Below, in pieces: positions 1 through 8,481 of a stretch of 64,000 bases of DNA. The DNA is taken from the NCBI RefSeq assembly GCF_003729955.1, contig NZ_RJTX01000001.1, forward strand, positions 1 through 64,000, in the 5' to 3' direction. This DNA is from Chryseobacterium daecheongense (GTDB lineage Bacteria; Bacteroidota; Bacteroidia; Flavobacteriales; Weeksellaceae). The translations under genes were made by a program, and so were the position numbers. The number at the start of each line of letters is the position of its first letter. Position 1 is the stretch's first letter. The notes beneath the pieces were generated by a model. That model was not told where the DNA came from. It made no database searches and saw only the letters and a list, made by a program, of their open reading frames with translations.

Positions 1-62
1 TTTTGAGAATACAGCACAGCAGTAGTGCATAAGAAGAATGCACTCATGTAGATTTTTTTCAT
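1..62 (-). CDS. N-terminus of a secreted protein (cut by window edge)
   Basis: Reading the minus strand from the ATG at 62, twenty codons run to the window edge: MKKIYMSAFFLCTTAVLYSQ. This is a lysine-rich start, a hydrophobic core and a YSQ end, a typical Bacteroidota Sec signal peptide cut just before Gln. A TAnnTTTG -7 element lies about 50 bases upstream. Only the signal peptide is present, so the mature protein cannot be named. Confidence 0.6.
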   Translation of the reverse strand, partial: MKKIYMSAFFLCTTAVLYSQ

Positions 63-112
63 CTATCTTGTGTATTTAAAAGTTAATACTAGTGTTTATT
101 GTTAAAACCTTG

Positions 113-120
113 CAAATTTA
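113..120 (-). promoter_or_regulatory. -7 promoter element for the gene at the left edge
   Basis: The minus strand reads TAAATTTG, a full match to the Bacteroidota -7 consensus TAnnTTTG, about 50 bases before the ATG at 62. No clear -33 TTG at the usual 19-21 bp spacing is visible. Confidence 0.45.
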
Positions 121-212
121 ACGTTTTTTAATAACTATTTATTTTGTATTAGATCAAATTAATATGAATCTAGTTATATACTGTATCATAAAAGCAAATA
201 TATACCTATATA

Positions 213-229
213 ACGACAAAGCGTGTCGT
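213..229. other. Small hairpin between two minus-strand genes
   Basis: Perfect arms ACGACA and TGTCGT surround the loop AAGCG. It lies downstream of the gamma-glutamyltransferase stop (minus strand) but has no following T run, so it is a weak terminator candidate at best. Confidence 0.3.
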
Positions 230-286
230 GTTATCTTTAAGATGCAATTCTATTGTTTGGTTGCAAAATATTGGTATTGTATGTGA

Positions 287-1978
287 TTACTCCACCGCAA
301 CGGAATCATCGCCACGTCCATCCGCCACTGCATGAATGTTGCCGTTATCATCAATTAAGATCATTTCTGTTCTACCCAATTGTCTTACCTTTTCAAAAAT
401 GTATCCTTTGGCCGCAAGCTCGGAAATAGTGGTTGCTGGAAAATTTCCTTCAGCCATTACGGTTTCAGGAAGCCATTGATGATGGAATTTAGGAGCATTC
501 ACCGAGATATTGGCATTTTGTTTAAAATCAACGACGTTGACGATAGATTGATAAACAGATGTAGGAATAGTAGTTCCTCCCGGTGTGCCAACAACCATAT
601 ATGGTTTTCCGTTTTTCAGTAAAATGGTGGGAGTCATGGAAGAAAGCATCCTTTTATGAGGTTGTATAGAGTTGGCTTCGCCACCAACAGCTCCAAACAT
701 GTTGGGAACACCTGGTTTTATAGAAAAGTCATCCATTTCGTTATTTAAAAAGAAACCGGCTCCGGAAACCACCACTTTGCTTCCGTATAAGCCATTAAGA
801 GTGGTTGTTACAGCGGCGGCATTGCCATCTTTATCAATAACTGAAATGTGAGTGGTTTCTGTAGATTCTTTTGGTTGAGGAATAATTTTTCCCACCTCAG
901 AACTTGGAGTGGCCTTGTTGAAATTGAAGCTTTTCCATCTATTTCTTAGGTACTCATCGGAGATCAGGTAAGCAGTTTTATCCTCAATAAAATCTGGATC
1001 TCCCATATACTCAGCTCTATCTGCAAACGCTCTTCTTTCTGCTTCAATCATGATTTGTACAGCCTGAGCAGAATTCTGCTGATACTTTTCAAGATTTTCA
1101 TATCCGGACATTTTCAGCATTTGTGCTAAAAGAAGTCCACCACTTGAAGGTAAAGGCATAGAAACAATATGGTTGTCTTTATAATCAAATTCCAGAGCTT
1201 TTCTTTCCACAACTTTATATTTTTTCAAATCATCAAGAGTGATGATTCCATTTCCTTTCTTCATTTCGGAGACTAAAAGATCTGCTGTTTTTCCTTCATA
1301 AAACCCTTTAGCTCCTGATTGTTGGATTAACTTTAAAGTGTTAGCCAATTCCTTCTGAACCAGGATGTCGCCAGCTTTCCAAGGTGTGTTTTTTACGAAA
1401 GCCATAGAGGTGGAGGCATTATGTTTTTGAAATATCTCTTGATGTACATTCAGTAAATTAGCTTCCTGTTCGGTAATGGCAAATCCCTTTTCAGCAAGAT
1501 CTATGGCGGGTTGAATCAGTTTTTTCATGGGAAGCTTGCCATATTTTAGAGTAGCAAAGAATCCTGCCACACTTCCGGGAACACCTACTGCCAATCTCCC
1601 GTTTTGTGACCAATCTGTATTTGCTTTCCCCTTTTTATCTAAATACATATCCCTTGATGCTTTTGCGGGAGCCGTTTCACGGTAATCGATCGTGAATTTT
1701 TCTCCGGTATTCTTAACACCAACAAGAAATCCGCCACCACCAATATTTCCTGCCTGTGGATAAACAACAGCTAATGCGTATTGGGTTGCTACAACAGCAT
1801 CATAAGCATTTCCTCCCATTTTCAGGATTTTTGCTCCTGCTTCACTGGCTAAAGGATGTGCGGAAACAACAACCCCTTTGTTTTTTACTTTTACTTCCTT
1901 TACAATATTGATATCAGTATATTGAGCCCATGAAAACTGGCAGACCAAAAGTGCTCCTGCGAGAAATATATTTTTCAT
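287..1978 (-). CDS. ggt: Gamma-glutamyltransferase (glutathione hydrolase)
   Basis: Cleaves gamma-glutamyl bonds of glutathione and related peptides and transfers or hydrolyses the glutamyl group, normally in the periplasm. Residues 1-18 form a signal peptide ending FSWA before Gln. The 563-aa length fits the family's single precursor that cuts itself into two subunits. The self-processing and nucleophilic Thr is the first Thr of the motif TTHISV, residue 375, followed by the small subunit with LNNEMDDF and the MLSSMTPT segment that binds substrate and stabilises the oxyanion. All expected catalytic landmarks are intact. It stands alone, transcribed away from the threonine dehydrogenase, with its own TACTTTTG -7 element. 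Confidence 0.96.
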   Translation of the reverse strand: MKNIFLAGALLVCQFSWAQYTDINIVKEVKVKNKGVVVSAHPLASEAGAKILKMGGNAYDAVVATQYALAVVYPQAGNIGGGGFLVGVKNTGEKFTIDYRETAPAKASRDMYLDKKGKANTDWSQNGRLAVGVPGSVAGFFATLKYGKLPMKKLIQPAIDLAEKGFAITEQEANLLNVHQEIFQKHNASTSMAFVKNTPWKAGDILVQKELANTLKLIQQSGAKGFYEGKTADLLVSEMKKGNGIITLDDLKKYKVVERKALEFDYKDNHIVSMPLPSSGGLLLAQMLKMSGYENLEKYQQNSAQAVQIMIEAERRAFADRAEYMGDPDFIEDKTAYLISDEYLRNRWKSFNFNKATPSSEVGKIIPQPKESTETTHISVIDKDGNAAAVTTTLNGLYGSKVVVSGAGFFLNNEMDDFSIKPGVPNMFGAVGGEANSIQPHKRMLSSMTPTILLKNGKPYMVVGTPGGTTIPTSVYQSIVNVVDFKQNANISVNAPKFHHQWLPETVMAEGNFPATTISELAAKGYIFEKVRQLGRTEMILIDDNGNIHAVADGRGDDSVAVE

Positions 1979-1994
1979 ATTCGGATGTTTCTAA

Positions 1995-2002
1995 CAAAAG
2001 TA
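1995..2002 (-). promoter_or_regulatory. -7 element for ggt
   Basis: The minus strand reads TACTTTTG (TAnnTTTG consensus) 16 bases before the ggt start codon. No good -33 TTG is visible. Confidence 0.5.
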
Positions 2003-2046
2003 TGAAATAATGTACAGCATAAGTATGCCGGTTAGCCTGATTTTTT

Positions 2047-2054
2047 TAATTTTG
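2047..2054 (+). promoter_or_regulatory. -7 element for threonine dehydrogenase gene
   Basis: TAATTTTG matches TAnnTTTG and lies 23 bases before the ATG at 2078. The -33 region is weak. Confidence 0.5.
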
Positions 2055-2077
2055 TAACATTCTAAAAAAATCTAAAA

Positions 2078-3043
2078 ATGGAGTCCTATACGGAGAAAAT
2101 ACTTATTACAGGTGCTTTAGGTCAGATAGGCACCGAGCTTACGAACAGACTTGTTGAAATTCACGGTGCAGACAATGTGGTTGCTTCCGGATTAGACAGA
2201 TGGCAAAAAGGAATTACTTCTGCCGGATACTATGAAAGAATGGATGTAACCAATACTCAATTGGTAAGACAGGTGATCAAAGATTATGATATTACTACAG
2301 TGTATCACCTGGCATCACTACTTTCCGGAACTTCGGAAAAACAGCCGATTTTTGCATGGAAACTGAACCTGGAACCTCTTCTTCATTTTTGTGAAATGGC
2401 AAAGGAAGGATTGATCAAAAAGATCTTCTGGCCAAGCTCAATCGCAGTATTCGGAAAAGGAATTCCAAAAGAAAACGTAGGGCAGGATGTAGTTTTAAAT
2501 CCGACTACAGTATATGGTATTTCCAAAATGGCTGGAGAAAAATGGTGTGAGTATTATTTTGACAAGCATGGAGTAGACGTAAGAAGTATTAGATATCCGG
2601 GACTGATCTCTTGGAAAACTCCGGCAGGTGGAGGAACTACAGATTATGCAGTGGAAATTTTCTACGAAGCTGTAGAAGAAGGAAAATACACAAGCTTTAT
2701 TTCCGAGAATACGGCGATGCCGATGTTGTACATGGATGATGCTATCAATGCTACATTAAAGTTGATGGAAGCTCCTAAAGACAGTTTAACGGTACGTTCA
2801 TCTTATAACCTGGGTGGCATGTCATTCACTCCAAAAGAATTGGCAGAAGAGATCAAAAAAGAAATTCCTGAATTCACTATTGATTATAAACCGGACTTCA
2901 GACAAGCCATTGCAGATTCTTGGCCGGCTTCTATTAATGATTCTGTTGCAAAAAGAGATTGGGGACTTGCTTACGATTTCGGAATTTCTGAAATGTCAAA
3001 GGATATGATTAAAAATTTAAAAGTGAAATTGAATAAAAATTAA
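2078..3043 (+). CDS. tdh: L-threonine 3-dehydrogenase, SDR (epimerase-like) type
   Basis: Oxidises L-threonine to 2-amino-3-ketobutyrate with NAD+, the first step of threonine breakdown to glycine and acetyl-CoA; cytoplasmic. The N-terminus carries the Rossmann motif GALGQIG (residues 12-18), and the extended-SDR catalytic pair is Tyr146 and Lys150 in YGISK. The segments SIRYPGLISW and PAGGGTTDYA are characteristic of the short-chain threonine dehydrogenases found in Flavobacteria and animals, not of the zinc enzyme of E. coli. At 321 aa it has the usual length. A glycine C-acetyltransferase (kbl) partner is not in this window. A general NAD-dependent epimerase is the less likely alternative. 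Confidence 0.88.
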   Translation: MESYTEKILITGALGQIGTELTNRLVEIHGADNVVASGLDRWQKGITSAGYYERMDVTNTQLVRQVIKDYDITTVYHLASLLSGTSEKQPIFAWKLNLEPLLHFCEMAKEGLIKKIFWPSSIAVFGKGIPKENVGQDVVLNPTTVYGISKMAGEKWCEYYFDKHGVDVRSIRYPGLISWKTPAGGGTTDYAVEIFYEAVEEGKYTSFISENTAMPMLYMDDAINATLKLMEAPKDSLTVRSSYNLGGMSFTPKELAEEIKKEIPEFTIDYKPDFRQAIADSWPASINDSVAKRDWGLAYDFGISEMSKDMIKNLKVKLNKN

Positions 3044-3123
3044 TATTTAATTGATAGGTTAAATAAATTTCGTATCTATTTATAGTATAATTAATTATAA
3101 CTTTTATCTAAAATTTAATTTAA

Positions 3124-3876
3124 ATGATATTGTTAACTTTCAACATGATGAATATGGAGGCTGAAACTAAAAACGGCATTCAGATTTCTAATGAGGAAAG
3201 GTTGAAAATTACGGAAGACAATACCAAAGCGATTCTCAGAATTTTAGATATTCATGACATAAAAGCAACATTTTTCGTTGAGATTTCGATCGCGGAAAAA
3301 TGTAAAAATCTTATAAAAGCAATTTCGGGCCGCGGTCACGAAATTGCTTTTTATAATAAAAATTCCAGTCTTCAGGATATTGAGCAAACCAAGAAAAGTA
3401 TGCAGGATTTCCTGGAGAAACAGGTACGGGGTATTCGCCAGAAAGATTTGAAATTGCCTTCGGAAGATTTGAAATTGCTGGAGTTTAATTATATCTCCAA
3501 CATCGATAATGCAAACATTTTATTCCCGCTGAAACGATTGGAAAGAAATACAGAGATCGTGGAAGAAGAAGGGATAAGTATTGTTCCGGAAAGTATTTCT
3601 CCTTACAGCCAGTTGCCGTACAATGACTTCGTATTTCAGATGCTGCCAATGAACTATTATCAGAATATGGTTTTTGAAACCCTGAAAAACGAAGAATTTG
3701 TTCTGATCTATCTTAATACATGGCAATTCACCGACTTTAAAAAATACAAGTTTAAAATTCCGTTTTACAGAAGACTTTTTTCGGGCAGAAAAATGGAGGA
3801 CAAATTAGATGCCCTCCTTAGCTGGATCAACGAGAAGGAATTGGCTACTTCCCGTATGAAAGATTATATTTTTTAA
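3124..3876 (+). CDS. Degenerate polysaccharide-deacetylase (NodB-fold) protein
   Basis: The overall pattern follows NodB-homology proteins: an opening strand MILLTFNMMN, then a strand KATFFVEISIAEK, then GRGHEIAFYN. In active members the opening motif is TFD and the third block carries the HxxxH metal ligands (typically GHEIGNHT). Here the Asp is replaced by Asn7 and only the first His remains, so zinc-dependent deacetylation looks unlikely; this is my inference. The last third (PFYRRLFSGRKMEDKLDALLSW) is basic and could lie against a membrane. Convergent with the following methyltransferase gene, 6 bases apart. No signal peptide. The exact role is unknown. Confidence 0.55.
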   Translation: MILLTFNMMNMEAETKNGIQISNEERLKITEDNTKAILRILDIHDIKATFFVEISIAEKCKNLIKAISGRGHEIAFYNKNSSLQDIEQTKKSMQDFLEKQVRGIRQKDLKLPSEDLKLLEFNYISNIDNANILFPLKRLERNTEIVEEEGISIVPESISPYSQLPYNDFVFQMLPMNYYQNMVFETLKNEEFVLIYLNTWQFTDFKKYKFKIPFYRRLFSGRKMEDKLDALLSWINEKELATSRMKDYIF

Positions 3877-3882
3877 TCGATT

Positions 3883-4707
3883 TTATTCCTGAATGCAAAT
3901 CGCCAATAAATCTGTTGAGTATTGCATTTCTTTTTGAATTTTAATATCGTTCTGAGAATATTGCGAGGTAAAATTATTGGGTTTGCTTTTTTCTGTAATT
4001 TCCTTTTGGGGTTTCGTCTTTAATTTGTTTTTTAGTTCAAATAAAGATTTTAAAGCATTCAATAAGAAAACTCTTACAGGATAAGGATAAATACTCAAAG
4101 TGCAGGGAAGCGTGAGTATTTTCTGCTTTTTTGTTCTATTGATTTCCTCTAATACCAAATCTGAATCGGAGCCGATTTTTAATACTTCTACCTGGCTAAA
4201 ATATTTCTGCAGTAAGCGTTGTAAACTTCCCGCAGTATATTCTTTTAAATGAAAGATATTCCAGGGTTGCTGAATGTGATTGAAAAGCCTGTTGGTTTTA
4301 TCTGGTGTTGAAATCAGCAAATGCCCACCGGGATTTAAAAGTTTTTTTAAATCTTCGACATATTTGTTGTCGTTTGGAACATGTTCTATTACCTGGAAAG
4401 AGGTAATTACATCAAACTTTTCATCCGAAATCTCCGGTATGGTCTTAAATTCAAGGTTAGGAGAGGAGTAATTATTTTGAGCAAAATCAATAGCTTCCTT
4501 ACTGATATCAACACCGATTACACTTTCAGCATTCTCTGACAACATTTTGGTACCATAACCTGAGCCACATCCATAATCCAATACCTTTTTACCTTTAACA
4601 AAGTTCTTAGCATATTCATAGGTAGCAATGTGCATCAGATGAATGTAAAACTCCGATTTATTATTGAAGTTTTCATTAAGGATATGGCGTTCTCCGGTGT
4701 CTTTCAT
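3883..4707 (-). CDS. Class I SAM-dependent methyltransferase
   Basis: A 274-aa protein with the glycine-rich SAM-binding motif VLDYGCGSG at residues 42-50, the acidic end of beta 2 in SVIGVDIS, and a DVITSFQVIEHVPND segment typical of Methyltransf_11/23 enzymes (UbiG-like fold). LLNPGGHLLISTPDK is the post-core strand. The C-terminal third is lysine-rich and lower in complexity. It starts 31 bases after the metallophosphoesterase stop on the same strand and is probably co-transcribed with it. The HVPND and STPDK motifs are common in enzymes that modify polysaccharides or lipids, but the substrate cannot be read from the sequence. Confidence 0.8.
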   Translation of the reverse strand: MKDTGERHILNENFNNKSEFYIHLMHIATYEYAKNFVKGKKVLDYGCGSGYGTKMLSENAESVIGVDISKEAIDFAQNNYSSPNLEFKTIPEISDEKFDVITSFQVIEHVPNDNKYVEDLKKLLNPGGHLLISTPDKTNRLFNHIQQPWNIFHLKEYTAGSLQRLLQKYFSQVEVLKIGSDSDLVLEEINRTKKQKILTLPCTLSIYPYPVRVFLLNALKSLFELKNKLKTKPQKEITEKSKPNNFTSQYSQNDIKIQKEMQYSTDLLAICIQE

Positions 4708-4738
4708 CAGTAATCAATATATCCGCTAAAATAAGGAA

Positions 4739-5944
4739 TTAAGACAATTCAAAAAGAGTAATTTCGGGTAAAACACCCACTCTTCCCGGATATGCCAACA
4801 CTCCGAAACCTCTGTTGACATACAAAAGTTTGCCTTCGCTTTCATACAAATCTGCCCATTTCGGGTAACGGTACTGAACAGGGGACCATTTTATATTTTT
4901 AAGATCCAGTCCGAACTGCATTCCGTGCGTATGCCCTGAAAGAGTAAGGTGAACATTTCCTTTGTGTTTTTTTACTACATAATCAAAATGGGTAGGATCA
5001 TGGCTCATTAATATTTTTGTAGCAGATTCAGGAAGGTCTTCAAGTGCTTTATCCAGATCCCCAAACTGCGGGAATGGCTTTAATCCCCAGTTGTCAACTC
5101 CAAGGATGTATAGTTTTTCACCATTTTTCTCAATGATTCTGTTTTCATTTCTCAGCATATCAAAACCTGCCTGTTTTTCATATTCAATAAGGGTTTCGAG
5201 ATTCCTTCTCTTGGCGTCTGGAGAAGTCCAGGTCACATAATCTCCGTAATCATGATTCCCAAGAACGGCAAATTTGCCATCTTTAGCTTTGATTTTTGAA
5301 AATAAAGGAATAAACGGTAGAAATTCTTCTGCAACATTATTCACCATATCTCCGGTAAATAATACAAGATCTGGTTTGTGTTCGTTGATGAGTTCAATGG
5401 CATGAGCCAGTTTATCGGGGTTTGAAAAACTTCCACTGTGAACATCAGAAATCTGTACTATTTTATACCCTTTAAAGCTTTGAGGCAAATTGGTAAGCTT
5501 TACTTTTACTTTTCTTACTTTATGCCTGTATCTTCCAAAAGTAATTCCGTCTATGAATAAAGCGGAAAGTACTCCTCCCATGCCTAATCCCATTAGGCTT
5601 AAGAATTTTCTTCTTTCCGGGAAGAAATTTTCTGTAGGTCTTATCAATCCTGTAAGATAGCTTCCGGTCCGGAAAATATCATCGATTAATAAAAACAGTA
5701 CTACAAACACTTTGGGTAAAATGAAAATCAGGAATAATGAGATCATAATCTGTATTCTCACCGTGCTTCTGTCAGACTTTTGGAAATGGGCAACTTCATA
5801 GGCGAAAAGGGCATACACTGCCAAAGACACTACCCAATAACCCAATCTTATCCAGAAATTATCTGTTAACGTTCTTATTGCCTGGTAAATATAAATTTCT
5901 AAAAACAGAAATATGGCGGCAATGATTAAAAAATTTCTTTGCAT
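4739..5944 (-). CDS. Membrane-anchored metallophosphoesterase
   Basis: About 120 N-terminal residues hold three hydrophobic segments, followed by a calcineurin-like phosphoesterase domain with the full metal-binding set: QISDVHSG (D-x-H), FTGDMVNN (GD), LGNHDYG (GNHD), MSHDP and LSGHTHGMQFG (GHxH). It resembles the YkuE/YaeI group, whose members act on lipid-linked phosphates such as UDP-diacylglucosamine; the substrate here is not known. I place the start at the ATG at 5944 (MQRNFLIIAA). The in-frame ATG 21 bases upstream lies inside the terminator hairpin of the preceding KAS III gene. 401 aa. Confidence 0.88.
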   Translation of the reverse strand: MQRNFLIIAAIFLFLEIYIYQAIRTLTDNFWIRLGYWVVSLAVYALFAYEVAHFQKSDRSTVRIQIMISLFLIFILPKVFVVLFLLIDDIFRTGSYLTGLIRPTENFFPERRKFLSLMGLGMGGVLSALFIDGITFGRYRHKVRKVKVKLTNLPQSFKGYKIVQISDVHSGSFSNPDKLAHAIELINEHKPDLVLFTGDMVNNVAEEFLPFIPLFSKIKAKDGKFAVLGNHDYGDYVTWTSPDAKRRNLETLIEYEKQAGFDMLRNENRIIEKNGEKLYILGVDNWGLKPFPQFGDLDKALEDLPESATKILMSHDPTHFDYVVKKHKGNVHLTLSGHTHGMQFGLDLKNIKWSPVQYRYPKWADLYESEGKLLYVNRGFGVLAYPGRVGVLPEITLFELS

Positions 5945-5956
5945 AATACGTTTCAA

Positions 5957-5990
5957 AAAAAGCACAAAAGAAATTTCCTTTGTGCTTTTA
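5957..5990 (-). terminator. Rho-independent terminator after the KAS III gene
   Basis: Perfect 11-bp arms (AAAAGCACAAA and TTTGTGCTTTT) followed on the minus strand by a run of seven T. It lies between the KAS III stop (6013) and the metallophosphoesterase start (5944). Confidence 0.8.
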
Positions 5991-6012
5991 ATATTTTAAA
6001 TTAATTGATCAA

Positions 6013-7080
6013 TTAAGGAAATCTGTAAACGATAGCATTGATGTTCATTCCTGCTCCCACAGAAGTCATTACAATGTTACCTTTATCTTTAAACGATTGA
6101 CCCTCCATTTTTCCTTTAATTATTAAATCATACATGGTAGGAATCGTAGCTACAGAAGAATTTCCGAACATTTGGATTGTCATTGGAGAGATCGCATGAT
6201 CATAATCTTTTACATCATAAAGCTTATGAAGTCTTTCAATCATGGCATAATCCATTTTAGCATTAGCCTGGTGGATCAGAATTTTGTTAATATCTTCAAT
6301 AGAAAGACCTGCATCTTCAATAGTTTCTTTAATAGCTGCAGGAACATTTTTAAGAGCGTACTCATAAATTTTTCTCCCCTGCATTCTTACAAATAAACGG
6401 GTTTGATCGGATTCTTTGTTAATCGATGGCCCGTTTGCCAGATAATCAAGTTCAATCCCATTATCACAAATGGTATTGTGGGCAATGATACCTACATTTT
6501 CATCATCAGTAGCCTTCACTACTACAGCTCCGGCTCCGTCTGCAAAGATCATTCTGTTTCTATCATGTGGATCTGTTACACGGCTTAATGTTTCAGCTCC
6601 GATCACCAAAATGGTTTTAGCGGCATTGGCTTTAATTAAATTATCAGCCAAAATCATAGCTTCCACCCATCCCGGACATCCGAAAAGCATATCATAAGTA
6701 ACACACTTTCTGTTTTTAATGCCCAATTTATTTTTTACTCTTGCAGCCATAGTCGGCATGAAATCGGCATATCCGTGTACCGTTACTTCCCCGAAGTTGC
6801 TGGCATAAATAATATAATCTAATTCTTCAGCATCAATCTTTGCATCCTCAATAGCTATTTTTGCTGCTTCATAACCGATTTTTGAATTGGAAAGATCATC
6901 ATCGATGAATCTCCTGTTTTCTATTTCTGTAATTTCTACAAACTTAGCAATAGTTTCTTCAGCAGGTTTATCAATCTTAACCCCGTCTTCTGTATAAAAC
7001 TCTGAATCCAGGAAAAAGTCTCTTCCGATGACTCTGTTGGGAAGGTAAGATCCTGAACCAATAATGATCGTATTCGGCAT
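6013..7080 (-). CDS. 3-oxoacyl-ACP synthase III family protein (FabH-like)
   Basis: A 355-aa thiolase-fold condensing enzyme. The Cys-His-Asn triad of KAS III is visible: Cys135 in LFGCPGW, His270 in ILIHQANAKM and Asn307 in MFGNSSVATIP. The C-terminal SVGAGMNINAIVYRFP is the usual end. These enzymes condense an acyl-CoA primer with malonyl-ACP to start fatty acid or related acyl chain synthesis in the cytoplasm. It is longer than E. coli FabH (about 317 aa), with an extra N-terminal stretch around residues 25-60, and stands apart from fab genes. It may therefore be a second, specialised copy rather than the main FabH. Confidence 0.85.
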   Translation of the reverse strand: MPNTIIIGSGSYLPNRVIGRDFFLDSEFYTEDGVKIDKPAEETIAKFVEITEIENRRFIDDDLSNSKIGYEAAKIAIEDAKIDAEELDYIIYASNFGEVTVHGYADFMPTMAARVKNKLGIKNRKCVTYDMLFGCPGWVEAMILADNLIKANAAKTILVIGAETLSRVTDPHDRNRMIFADGAGAVVVKATDDENVGIIAHNTICDNGIELDYLANGPSINKESDQTRLFVRMQGRKIYEYALKNVPAAIKETIEDAGLSIEDINKILIHQANAKMDYAMIERLHKLYDVKDYDHAISPMTIQMFGNSSVATIPTMYDLIIKGKMEGQSFKDKGNIVMTSVGAGMNINAIVYRFP

Positions 7081-7105
7081 TCGTTTAAATGATTTTTTAA
7101 AGATG

Positions 7106-7113
7106 CAAAGTTA
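7106..7113 (-). promoter_or_regulatory. -7 element for the KAS III gene
   Basis: The minus strand reads TAACTTTG, matching TAnnTTTG, 25 bases before the start codon at 7080. Confidence 0.45.
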
Positions 7114-7150
7114 ATAATTAATATTAATAAGAAAGAATTAAAAATATTAT

Positions 7151-7158
7151 TAAATTTG
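7151..7158 (+). promoter_or_regulatory. -7 element for the 7181-9264 operon
   Basis: TAAATTTG lies 22 bases before the ATG at 7181 and is a plausible promoter for the membrane protein - ubiE - porT unit. The -33 box is not clear. Confidence 0.5.
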
Positions 7159-7180
7159 CAAAAATTGTACTTTACAGTCT

Positions 7181-7750
7181 ATGAAAAACAACCCGTCCTT
7201 AAAAGGCTTACTCATTGCTCTTGTGGCTTTTATAGTTGCCTTTGGGATTTATTTCCTGTTTTTGGCCAAGAAAAATTATTATCTGGTAGATAATCCCACT
7301 TCCAATACCTATTATTACAAGATCAATAACGGTTCCGAAGGAATTATTTCTGCGGGGCAGTCTGTGAAAGTAGACCTGGATAAAGGGAAAAATTCCATTA
7401 AAGTTTTCGACCAAAATAAAAAATTATTGTACGATTCTGCTTTTCAGGTAGATAAAATCCGTGGTCTCATCAATATCGCACACCAGGATTATTATATCAA
7501 TCGTCAATTTTATGGATACAATCTTAAAAAAGATTCATTACTTTTGGTGCTTGATAAAACCGTTATAGACGGAAAAGAATATTTTGGTGATCCCAAACAT
7601 TTCAATAAGCTTTATACAGAGGATTTTTATTACAATGTAAATGAAGATTATGATAAGCTGATCAAGAATATTGATAAAGTGGAATCCCGCACAAAGATTT
7701 TCAGAAAACAAGATTACCTTAACTATTATAAAGAATATTACAAGTTTTGA
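7181..7750 (+). CDS. Single-pass membrane protein of unknown function
   Basis: A 189-aa protein with a transmembrane helix at about residues 8-29 (GLLIALVAFIVAFGIYFLFL) and a tyrosine- and lysine-rich remainder predicted to face the periplasm. No family is recognised. Its last codons overlap the ubiE start: the stop TGA at 7748-7750 overlaps a TTG start at 7747, so the two are translationally coupled. Being first in a unit with ubiE and porT suggests an envelope role, but that is only context. Confidence 0.7.
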   Translation: MKNNPSLKGLLIALVAFIVAFGIYFLFLAKKNYYLVDNPTSNTYYYKINNGSEGIISAGQSVKVDLDKGKNSIKVFDQNKKLLYDSAFQVDKIRGLINIAHQDYYINRQFYGYNLKKDSLLLVLDKTVIDGKEYFGDPKHFNKLYTEDFYYNVNEDYDKLIKNIDKVESRTKIFRKQDYLNYYKEYYKF

Positions 7751-8478
7751 CAAAAGATATCAACCAAGTAACGCCCTACAATTCTGAAGCTACCAAAAAA
7801 AGCCAGGTAGAGGATATGTTTGACAATATTGCACCGAAATATGATCTTTTAAATCATGTTTTGTCCATGAAAATTGATGTTTTGTGGAGAAATAATCTGG
7901 TAAAATGGATGAAAAAAGATAACCCGCAGGAAGTGCTGGATGTGGCTACAGGAACGGGAGATCTGGCTATCGCCATCGAAAAAGGAACTGCTTCAAAAGT
8001 AATTGGTTTGGATTTATCGCAACAAATGTTAAATGTTGGCGTTATTAAAATAAAAAAACTTAAATTAGACGGCAAAATTTCCATGCAAAAGGGAGATGCG
8101 GAAAATTTACCTTTCGAGGACAATAGATTCGATGCTGTTTCCGTTGCATTTGGAGTAAGGAATTTTGAAAACCTCACCAAAGGTTTATCAGAATTAAGAA
8201 GAGTAGTTAAAGATAACAAAAGTGTTTATATACTTGAGTTTTCAAAGGTTGAGGGGTTCTTAGGGCCATTATATATGTTTTATTTCAAAAATATATTACC
8301 TGCCATTGGCAGACTGGTTTCTAAAGATAATAGGGCATATACGTACCTTCCGGATTCTGTAAATGCTTTTCCTTTCGGGGAAAAGATGAGACAAATTCTT
8401 TTAGATACAGGATTTAAAAAAGTTGAATATAAAAAACAAAGTTTAGGTATAGCCACAATTTACAAAGCAACAAAGTAA
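7747..8478 (+). CDS. ubiE: Demethylmenaquinone methyltransferase UbiE/MenG
   Basis: Methylates demethylmenaquinone to menaquinone with SAM, the last step of menaquinone synthesis (the main quinone of Flavobacteriia). 243 aa. UbiE landmarks: FDNIAPKYDLLNHVLS near the N-terminus, SAM motif VLDVATGTGDLAIA, GDAENLPFEDNRFDAV, FGVRNF, and YTYLPDSVNAFP near the C-terminus. The start is TTG at 7747 (TTGA overlap with the upstream stop); no in-frame ATG precedes the conserved N-terminal region. Only 3 bases separate it from porT, a ubiE-porT order seen in other Flavobacteria. Confidence 0.95.
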   Translation: MTKDINQVTPYNSEATKKSQVEDMFDNIAPKYDLLNHVLSMKIDVLWRNNLVKWMKKDNPQEVLDVATGTGDLAIAIEKGTASKVIGLDLSQQMLNVGVIKIKKLKLDGKISMQKGDAENLPFEDNRFDAVSVAFGVRNFENLTKGLSELRRVVKDNKSVYILEFSKVEGFLGPLYMFYFKNILPAIGRLVSKDNRAYTYLPDSVNAFPFGEKMRQILLDTGFKKVEYKKQSLGIATIYKATK

Positions 8479-8481
8479 CCT

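Noticed and set aside
380..622. ORF of 80 codons on the plus strand
   Set aside because: Antisense to ggt, no promoter, and composition that simply mirrors the real gene.
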